Position numbers and translations under genes: made by a program. From positions 503,501 through 567,500 of the forward strand of contig NC_061141.1 in NCBI RefSeq assembly GCF_905220365.1: a stretch of DNA of 64,000 nucleotides, read 5' to 3'. This document shows, in pieces, positions 22,425-33,700 of this stretch; the stretch's first letter is position 1; every line of letters starts with the position of its first letter. The DNA comes from Vanessa cardui. Taxonomy: Eukaryota; Arthropoda; Insecta; Lepidoptera; Nymphalidae. A model generated the notes under the pieces. It was not told where the DNA came from, searched no databases, and was given only the letters and a program-made list of their open reading frames with translations.

Positions 22425-23642
22425 ATAAGAATTCAGCAAGTTTTCATTAATGGAATAAAGTCTACTGGATCTACGCTAAAAATGGGTGTTCCACAAGGTT
22501 CAACTTTGGGTCCCTTTCTATTCCTAGTACATATAAATGACCTTCCTTTCTTTGTTAAAGGTATTTGTGATATAGTATTGTTTGCTGACGATACTTCACT
22601 GATTTTTAAGGTTGGCAGGAAAAAAACTGACTATGACGATGTGAACGGTGCCTTATCACAGATACAAGATTGGTTTAATGTAAATAATTTGGTTTTGAAT
22701 ACTCAAAAAACAAAATGTGTAGTTTTTACCCTACCCAATGTTAGGAAGCAAAATTATAATATATCTTTAAGCGGTGGCCGCTTGATGTAGCCGATACTAC
22801 CGTTTTCTTGGGAATAGAATTGGATTTCAGACTTCAGTGGAGTCCCCATTTGTCTTCCCTAACAGGGAGACTCAGCTCCGCAGCATACGCGGTTAGAAAA
22901 GTTAGACAACTAACTGATATTGATACCGCTCGTTTAGTTTATTTTGGTTATTTTCACAGTATTATGTCATATGGCATATTACTTTGGGGTAACGCTGCAG
23001 ACATTGAATCTGTCTTTATTTTACAAAAGAGAGCGATTCGGTTTATTTATAATCTTGGAGCTAGAGACTCTCTTCGGGATGTTTTTAACGGAGTAGGAAT
23101 ACTCACTGTTGCGTCGCAATATATTTACAACAATATCATGCATATTCACAGTAACATTGATAACTTTGATAAAATCTGTGATAATCATTGTATATGCACT
23201 AGAAGTAAGGATAAGCTTATAACGCCAATTTTCCGACTCCGCAAAGTCAATAAATCTTTCTTGGGGCAATGTATCCATTTCTATAATAAAATTCCACAGA
23301 CATTTTTAACTTTGCCGTCTCGTAAATTCAAATCGTTCATAAAAAATACATTGGTGAAAAAGGCGTATTATTCGATACAAGATTTTGTAGATGATAAAAA
23401 AGCGTGGAATTAATACCTGTTGACTTCCAGGCAGGATATATTAATTTAATAATTGTATTAACTAACATGACTGTATTTTTTTAAATGTTGAAAAAGAGTA
23501 ACTACTGAGTTTCTTGCCGGTTCTTCTCGGTAGAATCTACTTTCCGAACCGGTGGTAGCTTCACTTAATTGTTAAATGACGATTCAAAAGTGCTTGTAAA
23601 AGCCCACTTGAATAAAGTATACTTTGATTTTGATTTTTGATT
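22425..23642 (+). mobile_element. LINE X, 5'-truncated copy, private to copy A
   Basis: It interrupts sequence continuous in copy B (ATTAGGTATATCTTACAATG near 54654). The element begins inside the RT domain and ends with TGATTTTGATTTTTGATTTT repeats. It is the longest LINE X copy here and defines the 3' UTR motif order (TTGCCGGTTCTTCTCGGTAG, TAGCTTCACTTAATTG, TTGAATAAAGTATACTTTGA) used to recognise the fragments elsewhere. Confidence 0.88.
22482..23413 (+). pseudogene. LINE X ORF2 fragment (RT C-terminal half), broken
   Basis: The first open segment (22482-22790) has GVPQGSTLGPFLFLVHIND and FADDTSLIF, the RT catalytic motif. After a stop at about 22788 the frame resumes at 22808 (GIELDFRLQWSPHLSSLTGR) and runs 201 codons to the native stop, ending KKAYYSIQDFVDDKKAWN. 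The upstream RT fingers and the endonuclease are missing. One in-frame break and 5' truncation make it inactive. It looks like a Jockey/CR1-group LINE. Confidence 0.85.
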
Positions 23643-24029
23643 TTATCTTACAATGTCACTTATTTGTTAACAATTTAAAATTAGGTTAAGATGTTGATTG
23701 TTTTCTTTTAGTGCATGTTGTGTTCTTCTTAGCAGGGCCGCCGTAAGCGGGGGTGCGACGCGTGCACCGCACGCGGGCGGCACGCCCAGGGGGCGGCAAA
23801 TTGAGCAATACATCACGTACCTAATTCAAGTCATTATTATAATTCCCACAAATCCTTAAGTAAGAAAATATCGCACTCAGTAAAGTTAAAAGTCCGTCGT
23901 CTGTTATTAGGAGTTAGGAGAATCCCCTTTAGCTTCCTTATCAATTGGTAGATTAGGTATCCGTTACTTGTAGTAGGGCGTTGTCGTAGGGCGGCTTGAA
24001 GGGTATCACGCCGTAAGTTATATTGGTGG

Positions 24030-25126
24030 TCGCTCGAAATAGCAGAGCTACGAGCCCGTTAAACCGGGCGCGGAGGGCATACGTTCGCTGTCGCAGGCGC
24101 AACGTACTCAACGCAAACTTAGAGGTACACCTGCGGGCTGCACATCGTCAGTTGAAAAAAAGAGTTAGAAAAAGCGTTAAGTAAACAGAGAGCAAAGGGG
24201 CGCCCATATCGTGGTTTGCGAGGGAAGCTCCGAACATACGGCGCTCCTGTTACGGAATAACTACCGACAGATCTCCTGCGACTGTTCGGGGAGCTATTTC
24301 CGGGGAAAAGGGCGGGTCATTCAACCATCGATGCCCTAAAACACCCTGAAGACCCGGACAATGGAGGCGATGGTCCAAGGGAACGTAGTCCTAACGGTAT
24401 CACCGGACGTGGCGAACGACTTCAATAGTCTTCCTTTCTTTTTTTCTTAATTTAATTTACGGCATCCACGGGCTCATAGGCCCATGCCTTTTTTATATTT
24501 TACATTTATACACTTTGGCGTTTTCTACTTTATATTTTTACTTAACATCAGCAGATATTCGCTAGACTTCAAGCTCGCCGTCTTCCTTTCGAGACCATAG
24601 GACCATTTCGATATCACGAGTTGCCTTCCTATCTCAGAAGGCCGTTGGGGCATACCTCCAGGATCAGGTGATCCTTTGGGAGGGGGCGATGGACGACTTG
24701 TCCGGCGTTTGAAGTTGGTTTGACTGGCTCCTGCGGGCACCGACCTCGCCCAGGATGGGTGTGTTGTGTCACGGTGACGGGGCGAACCTTTCAGATGGCG
24801 GCCCTAAAGTCGGAGTGTCGCTTACGGTGGATCGAATCGAGATGCTGGTCTTGATGGTTTCTCAAACTAAAACGGAGGGCCTCCTAATCCACGGTCCTTG
24901 CTGAGGTCTCCTCGAGGAGCGTCTACCGCCCTCCAAGAGACGGCAATTAAGGCGCAGACACATATGAAGGATCAGGGCCTCATCCTGGATGGAGCTTCGT
25001 GCAACATTTTGTCCAACTCAGCTTAAAGCTCATCAATGCCAACGTAGGAGGACCTCCTAAACCAAAACACCTTGCCTGCGTGCGCTCTATGGCATTGTAT
25101 TTTATATTTATTGTAAATAAATAAAT
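24030..25126. other. GC-rich degraded interior of the hAT element
   Basis: No intact frame. A 71-codon minus-strand frame (24525-24740) rich in Pro, Arg and Ser has no domain I recognise. It may be remnant LINE coding sequence or old transposon interior. A LINE-type tail word (AAATAAATAAATCTAATCC) is at 25118-25138, at the edge of the nested RTE fragment. Confidence 0.35.
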
Positions 25127-26075
25127 CTAATCCAATCCAGCCCATTTCCGGTCACTGCTGGATATGTCCTCTCCAATTGCACGCCACTGAGATCGTTCTT
25201 GGGCTCCTCGCATCCAGCTCCTACCAGCCGTCTTGCGTAAGTCGTCACTACACCGTGCCCGAGGACGTCCTACACTACGTTTGCCGAGACGCGGTCTCCA
25301 CTCTAGAACACGTTTTCCCCAACGGTTATCGATTCTGCGACAAATATGGCCCGCCCACTGCCACTTCAGCTTATTAATCCGGTGGGCTATGTCGATGACT
25401 TTGGTTCTCTGGCGGGTCGCCTCATTTCTTCTGATGCGATCCCGCAGAGAAACGCCAAGCATAGCCCTTTCCATAGCACGCTGAGCGACTTTAAGCTGGT
25501 GGACCAGCCTTGCCGTGAGTGTCCACGTTTCGGCTCCGTATGTCATGACGGGTAGGATGCACTGGTTGAAAGTTCGTCTTAAGGCACTGTGGGATCGACG
25601 CTGTAAAGATTCGACGTAATTTTCCAAACGCTGCCCAACCCAGCTGAGTTCTTCTATTCACCTCGTCCTAAAGGTTGTTTCTACCTAATCGCAAAGTCTG
25701 CTCATGGTAGATACATTTTTGAACAACTTCGAGGACGGTACCGTGTATCGCAATCGGTTCCGGTAGAACATGTTCATTGAACATGACCTTGGTTTTATCC
25801 AAGTTCATCCGTAGGCCGATACGCATAGAAGAATCAGCAAGCGTCTGCAAATCTTTAGTGAGAGATGTATTCGCCATTGATGTTGATGCCATGTCCTTTC
25901 CAGTTCAGCGTCTTGAACATATCCTCCATTGAATTAGTAAACAATTTGGGGGAAATAACGTCCCCTCGTCTCACACCTTGATGCAATGGTTTGGGATTTG
26001 TTTGCTGATTCTGTACTTGGACGGAAAATACACCTATTTGGTTGGACTCCCTTAATGCTCGTAACAAGGTTCTTA
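25127..26075 (-). pseudogene. RTE LINE ORF2 fragment, antisense inside the hAT element
   Basis: On the minus strand three overlapping-frame pieces follow the RTE ORF2 order: 26067-25855 (GVRRGDVISPKLF, then GININGEYISH), 25892-25668 (LADSSMRIGLRMNLDKTKVM) and 25627-25127 (GAETWTLTARLVHQLKVAQR, WAGHICRR, RPRLGKRSVGRP). The part holding the catalytic FADD motif, present in the related element at 45231-47792, is missing between the first two pieces, and frames are shifted, so it is inactive. It is the same family as the copy B RTE, in the opposite orientation. Confidence 0.85.
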
Positions 26076-26474
26076 TCTTACGGGACCGTGGGAACAGTGC
26101 TGCTGACCCGCTTCCCCGAAGAAGACCAGTAGAAGGGGTCTTCGCTATGGATGTCTTCTCCTCCCGCCATAAGTGTCCCGGGGTTAAGGGTTTCTGTACC
26201 CTGAGAACTCCCTAGGAAGTGGAACTCCGCAGAGGTGACCCTACCGTTAGGACGTCACGGTAATATGCACAAAAGATTTCGCAACATCCTCCAAAAAGAC
26301 AGAGTGGGTCGCTAACGTTGGTTTTTAGCAGGTATACACCCCGCCCCCACCTCGTGTGGAGGAATAGTGGTATGCGTTTTTGCAGCAAAAAAAGGGCGGC
26401 ATAATAGGTATTGCACGCGGGCGTCAAAACAGCTAGCGGCGGGCCTGCTTCTTAGTAGTAAGTCTCAAATCTTC

Positions 26475-26552
26475 TGTAGTTAGGAGGAAGACACTTGCAG
26501 AGGCCTATGTACAGCAGTGGACGGGTACGGGCTGATGATGATGATGATGTGT
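26475..26552 (+). mobile_element. RTE 3' end relic (shared)
   Basis: GCAGAGGCCTATGTACAGCA, GTGGACGGG and a GATGATGATGATGATG run are an RTE 3' terminus. Copy B has it at 54778-54858, so it is older than the duplication. Confidence 0.75.
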
Positions 26553-27282
26553 TCTTCTTTAAGTAATTGTGTTTTCATTGTGTGAATCAGTGTACACATT
26601 TTTGAAGAACTAAATAAAATAAATAAATAAATATTATATCTCTGTAACTAAGGATTGAGAGGGTCAGTAGCGCATTGTTTTACGGGCAACGATGTAAAGT
26701 TTTAGGATCGAACCTGACCCCTTGGGCTATTGTCGTTCCCACTTTTAACACAAGTGATAAACTTAAAAAGAGGCGTAAACAGGAATATTAGTAATACCTT
26801 ATTTAAGTTAGGCCTTGGCACTATTCTTTTTTTTAAAAAAAGAGAACCATTTCTAAATTTTTTGTCACTGGTATACCTATATTATTCCTGAGTCTGATAG
26901 GGCGTAATTATTATTTATTATATTCCTATTAATAAATAGCACCCACGTGCATCCGGAACATGCCGCTTCTAGGTCATAAAGGAATATGGAGTTATGTAAA
27001 AACGTGTTGCCTAATTTTGTGTTAGAGCTTAACAGTTTCTGCTATAAACCGAATTTAATTTAATGTTTTGAAAAAATATTGATTGCTGGTAACTATATTT
27101 TGTGAATGGCAACAATAAATGTGTGTGGGGAAGAAGTAAAGTAGTAGTTTGATCGTTGAGAGTAACAAAAAGAAGTGATCAGATCATTAGGGAGTATTAT
27201 TTTGGGCATATCTTGTTAAGTTTACACGGTATAAAATGCAGAATTTTCAAAACTATCTACGTAACGTTTCCTAATAAAAATT
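26553..27282. other. Duplicated backbone; no recognisable gene
   Basis: Matches copy B 54859-55640 with small indels. AT-rich; no exon seen. Confidence 0.4.
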
Positions 27283-27529
27283 TGACAACCTCTGCGGTCG
27301 AGTGGTGTGTACACCGGTTTTCATGTGTACTCCACTCTGAGGTAGGTACTCTGAGGGTTCGATTCCCGGCCGAGTCGATGTAGAAGGTTTATTAGTTTTC
27401 TATGTCGTCTTGGGTCTGGGTAATTGTGGTACCTTCGTTACATCTGATTTTCCATAACACAAGTGCTTTAGCTACTTACATTGGGATCAGAGTAATGTAT
27501 GTGATGTTGTCCAATATTTATTTATTTTA
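27283..27529 (+). repeat. tRNA-derived SINE T2, private to copy A
   Basis: The head GGTCGAGTGGTGTGTACACC, box B GGTTCGATTCC, and the CACAAGTGCTTTAGCTACTT body are intact. Copy B lacks it (CGTAACGTTTTCATATAACA near 55630). The target duplication is unclear. Confidence 0.85.
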
Positions 27530-27841
27530 ATAACACTAGCTTTACCAGACTTCATATGTATAAAATAAGCAATCCATTTCGTGGCACTTTATAATCGATG
27601 AGATAGAAACACACACCGATCTTTTCGAGCTAATCACGCAGTATTGTGCTAATGTACGTACAACACGCCACGCGGAACTTTTTTCGTGATATCTCGTGTT
27701 TGTAAAACTATGAGATTGAATTTCGAACGTTAAATATTTTGATTAAGTTAATTAGTTGTCAAATAAAGTGTCGTTCTGTTTCCCCCATTGTTTAAACATA
27801 ATAACGTTATATTGTTTATAAAATATATATATACTGTGGTT

Positions 27842-28092
27842 TTACTTGGTGGTAGGGCTTTGTGCTGACCCGTCTGGGTAGGTACCACCCACTCATCAGT
27901 TATTCCACCGGCGAATAACAGTACTCAATATTGTTGTGTTCCGGTTTGAAGTGTGAGTGAGCTAGTGTAAATACAGGCACAAGGGACATAACATCTTAGT
28001 CCCCAAGGTTGGTGGCACATTGACGCTGTGAGGAATAGTTAATATTTCTTACAGCTTCATTTTCTATGGGTGATGGTAACCACTTACCATTC
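27842..28092 (+). repeat. SINE M, shared
   Basis: Nearly complete + strand copy from TTGGTGGTAGGGCTTTGTGC to TGATGGTAACCACTTACCAT. Copy B twin at 55916-56167. Confidence 0.85.
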
Positions 28093-28560
28093 TGACTTTT
28101 CTGTACATATTTCTAAGACGTGTCACTTCTTCTTATAAAACATATTTTTATTGATAAATAATATTATCTTATATTAAACACTTATTTGAAAACATAAACC
28201 AAAAAGTTTCCACTTATAGACTTTCGTGTATAAGTTTGAGCAGCCTTCAAAGCACTACAAATTGACACAACACATCGTAGGTCCGATCTCAAAGTCCTAA
28301 CTTAATAATGTAGCATATATGTATATAAGATTATAACTTTTTGCGTAAAAACAAAACTTAGCTGCCTTAATTTTTCTTTTTTTAAATACAAGAATAGTAA
28401 TATTATTATTAATTTATATGTAATTATATGTAAACAGCTTCACTTACAACTAAGTGACCTAATGTAACTTCCTTACACACATTTTAACCAACACAATTTT
28501 CATTTATCTCTAAACTTAAGGATTTACCAGAATCCAGCGGAAACTCCCACCTCTCCCACC
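28093..28560. other. Duplicated backbone; no recognisable gene
   Basis: AT-rich stretch matching copy B 56168-56620. In a 210-bp sample I count six substitutions between copies. Confidence 0.45.
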
Positions 28561-28792
28561 GCTATTTCTTAGACATTTTCTGCTTCGTACAATCACTTTG
28601 TGGAACCAGCTTTCGCCGGCGGTTTTTCCGAACCAATACGACATGGGAACCTTCAAGAAAAGAGCGTACTCCTTTCATAAAGGCCGGCAACGCAAGCCCC
28701 TTGGTATTGCAGATGTCCATGGGCGGTGGTAGTCACTTTCCATTAGGTGAGCCTCCTGCTCGTTTGCCACCTATATCATAAAGAAAGAAAAA
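28561..28792 (+). mobile_element. LINE Y 3' end (shared; start deleted in copy A)
   Basis: Encodes the C-terminus of a LINE ORF2 (frame with LWNQLSPAVFP-like residues, then GTFKKRAYSF), followed by TGTCCATGGGCGGTGGTAGT and GGTGAGCCTCCTGCTCGTTT and an A-rich tail. Copy B 56625-57075 keeps about 220 bp more at the 5' side. Confidence 0.75.
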
Positions 28793-28794
28793 AA

Positions 28795-28895
28795 GACAAC
28801 ATAGAAAATTATTGAATTTTTCACATCGACTCCGCTGGGAATTGAACCCGGGACGTACCTATGAAAAGTCGAGGTTGCCACGGAGATCGTCAGAT
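28795..28895 (-). repeat. tRNA-derived SINE T2 head fragment (minus strand), shared
   Basis: CATCGACTCCGCTGGGAATT and GAACCCGGGACGTACC give the box B complement; the box A region is degraded. Copy B twin at 57083-57182. Confidence 0.65.
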
Positions 28896-29318
28896 TGATT
28901 GCTCTTCGCGATTTGCTGCCGTACTGCCAATAAACCTATTGTATAATACGCATTAAGCAAGTAGTTAAATGTTATTACTGTTAAATAAATAGTTGACTCT
29001 TGAAATAAAATTAAAAAATATATTTTAAAATTTCATAAACCTTTTTTCAAATATATTACAAACTAAAAATTTAAATGAAGTACTCATGTGAGTAATAATT
29101 ATATGTAACAAATTAAAATGCGGGTCTCGTATCGGTACTCGTACGAGGTGGACGTTTATTGTTTTGAATGCATTCTTTCTTGTTTACAAGTCATTAGCTA
29201 ATTACTGTGAAACCCGTTCGGCGTGCGGGCCGACCGGTGCCGCTTATCTATCGAACAGATAACTATTGAATGATTGTATTTGTATTCATTCTGTGTATTC
29301 TTTAATTTATTATTATAC

Positions 29319-30787
29319 ATGGATGAAAATGATGCTTCGATTGATGAGAACAATGTGAATAATGAGTTGAGGACTCCAAGCCCAACTATCTATTTAAGTG
29401 AGATGTTACGGAAAGAAAGAAAAGAGAATTGTGAGAAAGAGACAGAATATATACCCATGGAAGATGATGCAGAACAGTGGTCAGCGCGAGTTAATAAAAG
29501 AGAAAGAGATGATAAAGACGAAGACGAAGGTTGGCAGACAGTTATGAAAGAAAAAAAAATTAAAACTCAAGACACAGACATGGAAATGTACATTTCATGT
29601 AAAGAAAAGTTTCCCAAACAATTTGCCCTGGCAAAATTATTAAAGGAGTTGAAAATTACTGATATAACTAAAATAAAATACTTAAGCCCCTACAAAATTA
29701 GAGTTGAATTTGATAATGTGCACTGTATGAATAGAATGATGACTTGTGAAGATTTGTTAAATAAAGGGTGGAAATTTCAAAAAGCATTTCAAGTCAATTT
29801 TACATATGGTACAATCAAGGACGTGGATCTCGATTTAACGGAAGAAGAAATTAAAATGCGCATTAAATGTGATAGTCGTGCTGAATTAAGTTCAGTGAGT
29901 AGATTGAAACGACGTGATGTGGATGGTAGCTGGATTGACTCCGAGAGAGTTCGTCTCTGTTTTAAGGGTTCGTATTTGCCTACTCATGTCTTCGTGGACA
30001 GTCTCCGCATTAATGTTGACTCTTACACATTCCCTGTGTCTCAGTGCTCCAAGTGCTGGAAATTAGGACATACACTATCTAGATGCCCATCAAATAAGAT
30101 TATTTGCCCTAAATGTGGTAGTAATCATGCAAATTGCGAGACAAAGAAGTTTGTTTGTGTTAACTGTCAAGGTCCACACATGGCACTCAATAAAGGATGC
30201 CCTGTTTTTTTGAATGAAAAAAAGATTCGCGAGATCATGTCTCAATTTAATTGTACATACAGGAAAGCTCGTACAATGTTACCAGTGTCTCCGGCCCCAA
30301 AATTTAACATCCAAACTGTGAATACTAACGTTGATCAAACACACATTCATACAAATCGCACATACGCAAATGTTGTTTCACATGTGTTTCCTACTCATGT
30401 GGCGTAGAAGAGGAATCTTCGGCACAAGTTTCAAGTGAACAGACTAAAATGCCAAGAATAAAACGTAAATCCGAAAATGTACCTAGAAAACATAAAGCGC
30501 CTAAAACCGAAACTACAAACCTATCTACAAGCCATAACCAGTCTGATTCTAAAATTGAATCTGAAGAATTACATCATACAAATCTCGAAAAACCATTAGA
30601 TAGAGATATCAATTTCTCAGAACTATTAAGCAGACTAAAAGAAATTTTATTTCTTAAAAGCGGATCTTTTCAACAAAAAGTAAAGAAATCAATTAAGTGT
30701 TGTGTTGAGTGGTTGATTTTAATTGTAGTTGAAAATATTTCTGATTGGCCTATCCTAAAGTTAATTTTAGACTATTTAAACACATAA
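29319..30787 (+). pseudogene. LINE ORF1 (gag-like, CCHC zinc knuckles), one frameshift
   Basis: The protein begins at ATG 29319 (MDENDASIDENNVN); an in-frame upstream ATG at 29274 is probably 5' UTR. The N-terminal third is charged; the C-terminal half has three zinc-knuckle-type motifs: CSKCWKLGHTLSRC, CPKCGSNHANC and CVNCQGPHMALNKGC. These bind RNA and nucleate the RNP in I- and Jockey-type LINEs. The frame stops at 30407, but the -1 frame is open across that point (VEEESSAQVSSEQTKMPRIK) and continues to a stop at 30787, so one 1-nt indel or a programmed shift near 30404 separates the halves. The C-terminal extension is lysine-rich and then hydrophobic. Confidence 0.85.
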
Positions 30788-33700
30788 ATTCACAAAACTA
30801 AACATAATTCAGTGGAACGCACAAAGTCTTAGACCTAAATTGACAAGTTTTGAAAATTTGCTGTGGCAGGAAAAGATCCATATTGCTGCCGTATGTGAGA
30901 CTTGGTTAGAGCCAAATGGTTACTTAAATATCAAAAATTACAATATACACCGATGCGATCGTGCTGATTCGTATGGAGGGATAGCCATAATTGTACATAA
31001 ATCCATCAAATCTCAGGTATGCAAAGTACGTCAAACTAATTCATTAATCCAGATCATCCATGTTAGGCTTTTGAATTGCGGAGACTTTGATAATGTAATT
31101 TCTGTTTATTGCCCATCTTCTGCCCGAACCAGCACTCATGATTGGGACGCCATTTTCTCGATAGCTAATTCTAAAACAATTATAATTGGAGACTTTAATG
31201 GGCATCACACTAACTGGTCACAAAAAATTGACCAAAGAGGCCTTCAAATATTCGATGCGCTTTCGGATAACCAGCTTGTGACCTTAAATGACCGCACACC
31301 AACTAGGGTAAAATTAGTTAACGGTACTCTACAAGAGTACTCCCCTGATATATCTTTGGTTACCTCTGATATTGCGCTAAAATTTACTTATACAGTTCTC
31401 AATGAAACTTTGGGCAGTGACCACAGGGTCATTAAAATATCAACCAATGTCAGTAATTCATATCCATGGATATATAAAAGAAATTTTAAATTAGCGGATT
31501 GGAATTTATACACGCAAATACTTGAAGACTTGTTTAATAATTTTTCTTGGTTTAATGATCCCCAAAAAGACTACGACTCCTTCGTAGATTATATAAATAT
31601 AGCTGCAGAAATATCTATTCCTCTAATAAGATTTAACGAAAGCCCTACTACGAACTTCACCCCCAAGCCGTACTGGAATCAGCATTTGTCTAAAGCAGTG
31701 TCTGAGAGACGTTTGGCTTTGTCACAACTCCGTCGTAATCCAATCCCACGTAATTTGGATATATTGAAGGATAAAATTCACTCTGCACAAAACCTGATGC
31801 GTAACTCTCAAAGTAAATCTTTTCAAAATTTTTGTTCGTCTGTACATCATAAAACTACACCAACAGAGTTATGGCTTAAAATGAAGTGGATAAAGGGCTA
31901 TAAAACTCCTAAACAACAAATTAATGGAAATCTAGTAAACGAACTTTTGCGTAGCTTAACTCCCGATTATGTCTCCCCTATGTGCCCTGTGTTACGTTCT
32001 CATAATAATAAAATAGGTTCCAAAATTTGTATAACTGAGCTAGAAAGCTGTATTCCATCTAAAAATACAGCACCTGGTGATGATGGAATTACATACCTAA
32101 TGATAAAACACCTTCCAAAAAATAGTAAACATGTATTGACAACACTTTACAATTTATTTTATGAGAAAGGCTTTCTCCCTTGCCAGTGGAAAAATATCAT
32201 CGTTGTCCCTATTTCGAAAGCAGGTAGAGATTCAGAATCTATTTCGTCACTACGCCCAATTGCTTTAATGTCTTGCTTATGTAAAATTTTCCATAGTATT
32301 CTTAATAAGCGATTGGAATGGTTCTGCGAAAAGAATAATATTTTTTCGATAAATACTACAGGATTTAGAAAATCATATCAGTGTGCGGATAATCTTTCTT
32401 ACTTCATAACTAAAACTTCAGCTGGATTTTCGGAAAATAAACCAACCATCGCGTGTTTTGTTGACATCCATAACGCATACAATAATGTCAATATATCTTC
32501 ACTCATTTCGATTCTGGATAGTTTGGGGGTAGGATCAAAATTTTGCAGTTATCTGTGGAATTTTTTAAACCATAGAATTCTTAAAATTCTTAATAACGGA
32601 AACACTATGGCAAGAAGTACCAGCCTAGGATTGGCTCAAGGAGATCCATTAGCGCCCTTATTGTTTAATATCGCGACCCATAAAATCTGCAAACGTACCA
32701 GCCCAGTTTCTATATTGCAATATGCGGACGATTTTCTTTTATTTACTTCATGTGATGATTTGACAGAAAGCTCTGAGAAACTGCAGTCGTCATTGCACAC
32801 GATGGCTGTCCACTTATTAGATATAGGGTTAGAGATTTCGTCTACTAAAACTAAAGTTTGCATATTTAAAAGGGGGCATAAAAAATATACAGTGAAAATA
32901 TTATTGAATGACAAAATAATTGAAGAGGTTAACGCTTTTAAGTATTTAGGAGTGTGGCTTGGCAATTCATTGAGATGGTCAAAACATATTAATTACTTAA
33001 GAGGCAAAATTTTGAATTTATTAAATATTATTAAAATTCTAAGAGGACCGGGCTGGGGTATACATCCTATTCATTTAAGGCGGTTGTATTTTGGGTTGAT
33101 TCGGAGCAGAATAGATTATGCCAGTTTCTTATATGATAATAGTTGTAACACAAATTTGAAAAAAATCGATGCGTTACAGAATCAAAGTCTCAGATTTATT
33201 GGTGGCTTTGTTAAAACTACACCGATCTATATTATGGAAAATGAGCTTTGCGTACCACCTTTGTCGATCAGAAGGTATTATTTGGGAGTTAAATTTTGGT
33301 TAAAATGTAAATCTATGGCTAACAATGAAATTATCAAGTTGTTAAATATATTCCAAAATATGTGTACCAATTCTTATTGGCGAAATAAAAAACTACCATT
33401 GCTCATTAAGATCCACAATGATTATAATGCTCTCAAAATTCACCAAAGTAATAAACTAGATATGTTTAGTCTAGACACGTGGGTTAGCAGTGTGGATTTA
33501 TCCTCTCACATTAAATGTTCTTTAGCATCAATTGACAAAAGTAAAAGTAAATATAGTAATGCAGCTTTAAAACTATTATCGGAACGGGAAATTTCAGAAA
33601 TATATTCATCATTTTATAAAGTGTTTACAGATGGCTCAAAAGATAGCTCTGATGTTGGTGTTGCTTTTTATGACCCTCAAACTAATACTAATTGTCAACT

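Larger units (their letters stand above)
23733..26447. mobile_element. hAT-like DNA transposon, non-autonomous, private to copy A
   Basis: The element starts CAGGGCCGCCG and ends GGCGGGCCTG, imperfect terminal inverted repeats, flanked by the 8-bp direct repeat CTTCTTAG (23725-23732 and 26448-26455). Copy B has the single empty site (GTTCTTCTTAGTAGTAAG near 54740). An 8-bp target duplication and CAGG..CCTG ends point to hAT. No transposase with recognisable domains is left; the interior is GC-richer than the surroundings and filled with LINE debris. Confidence 0.85.

Noticed and set aside
32636..32965. Antisense 109-codon frame inside the I-like LINE
   Set aside because: Shadow of the RT domain of ORF2.
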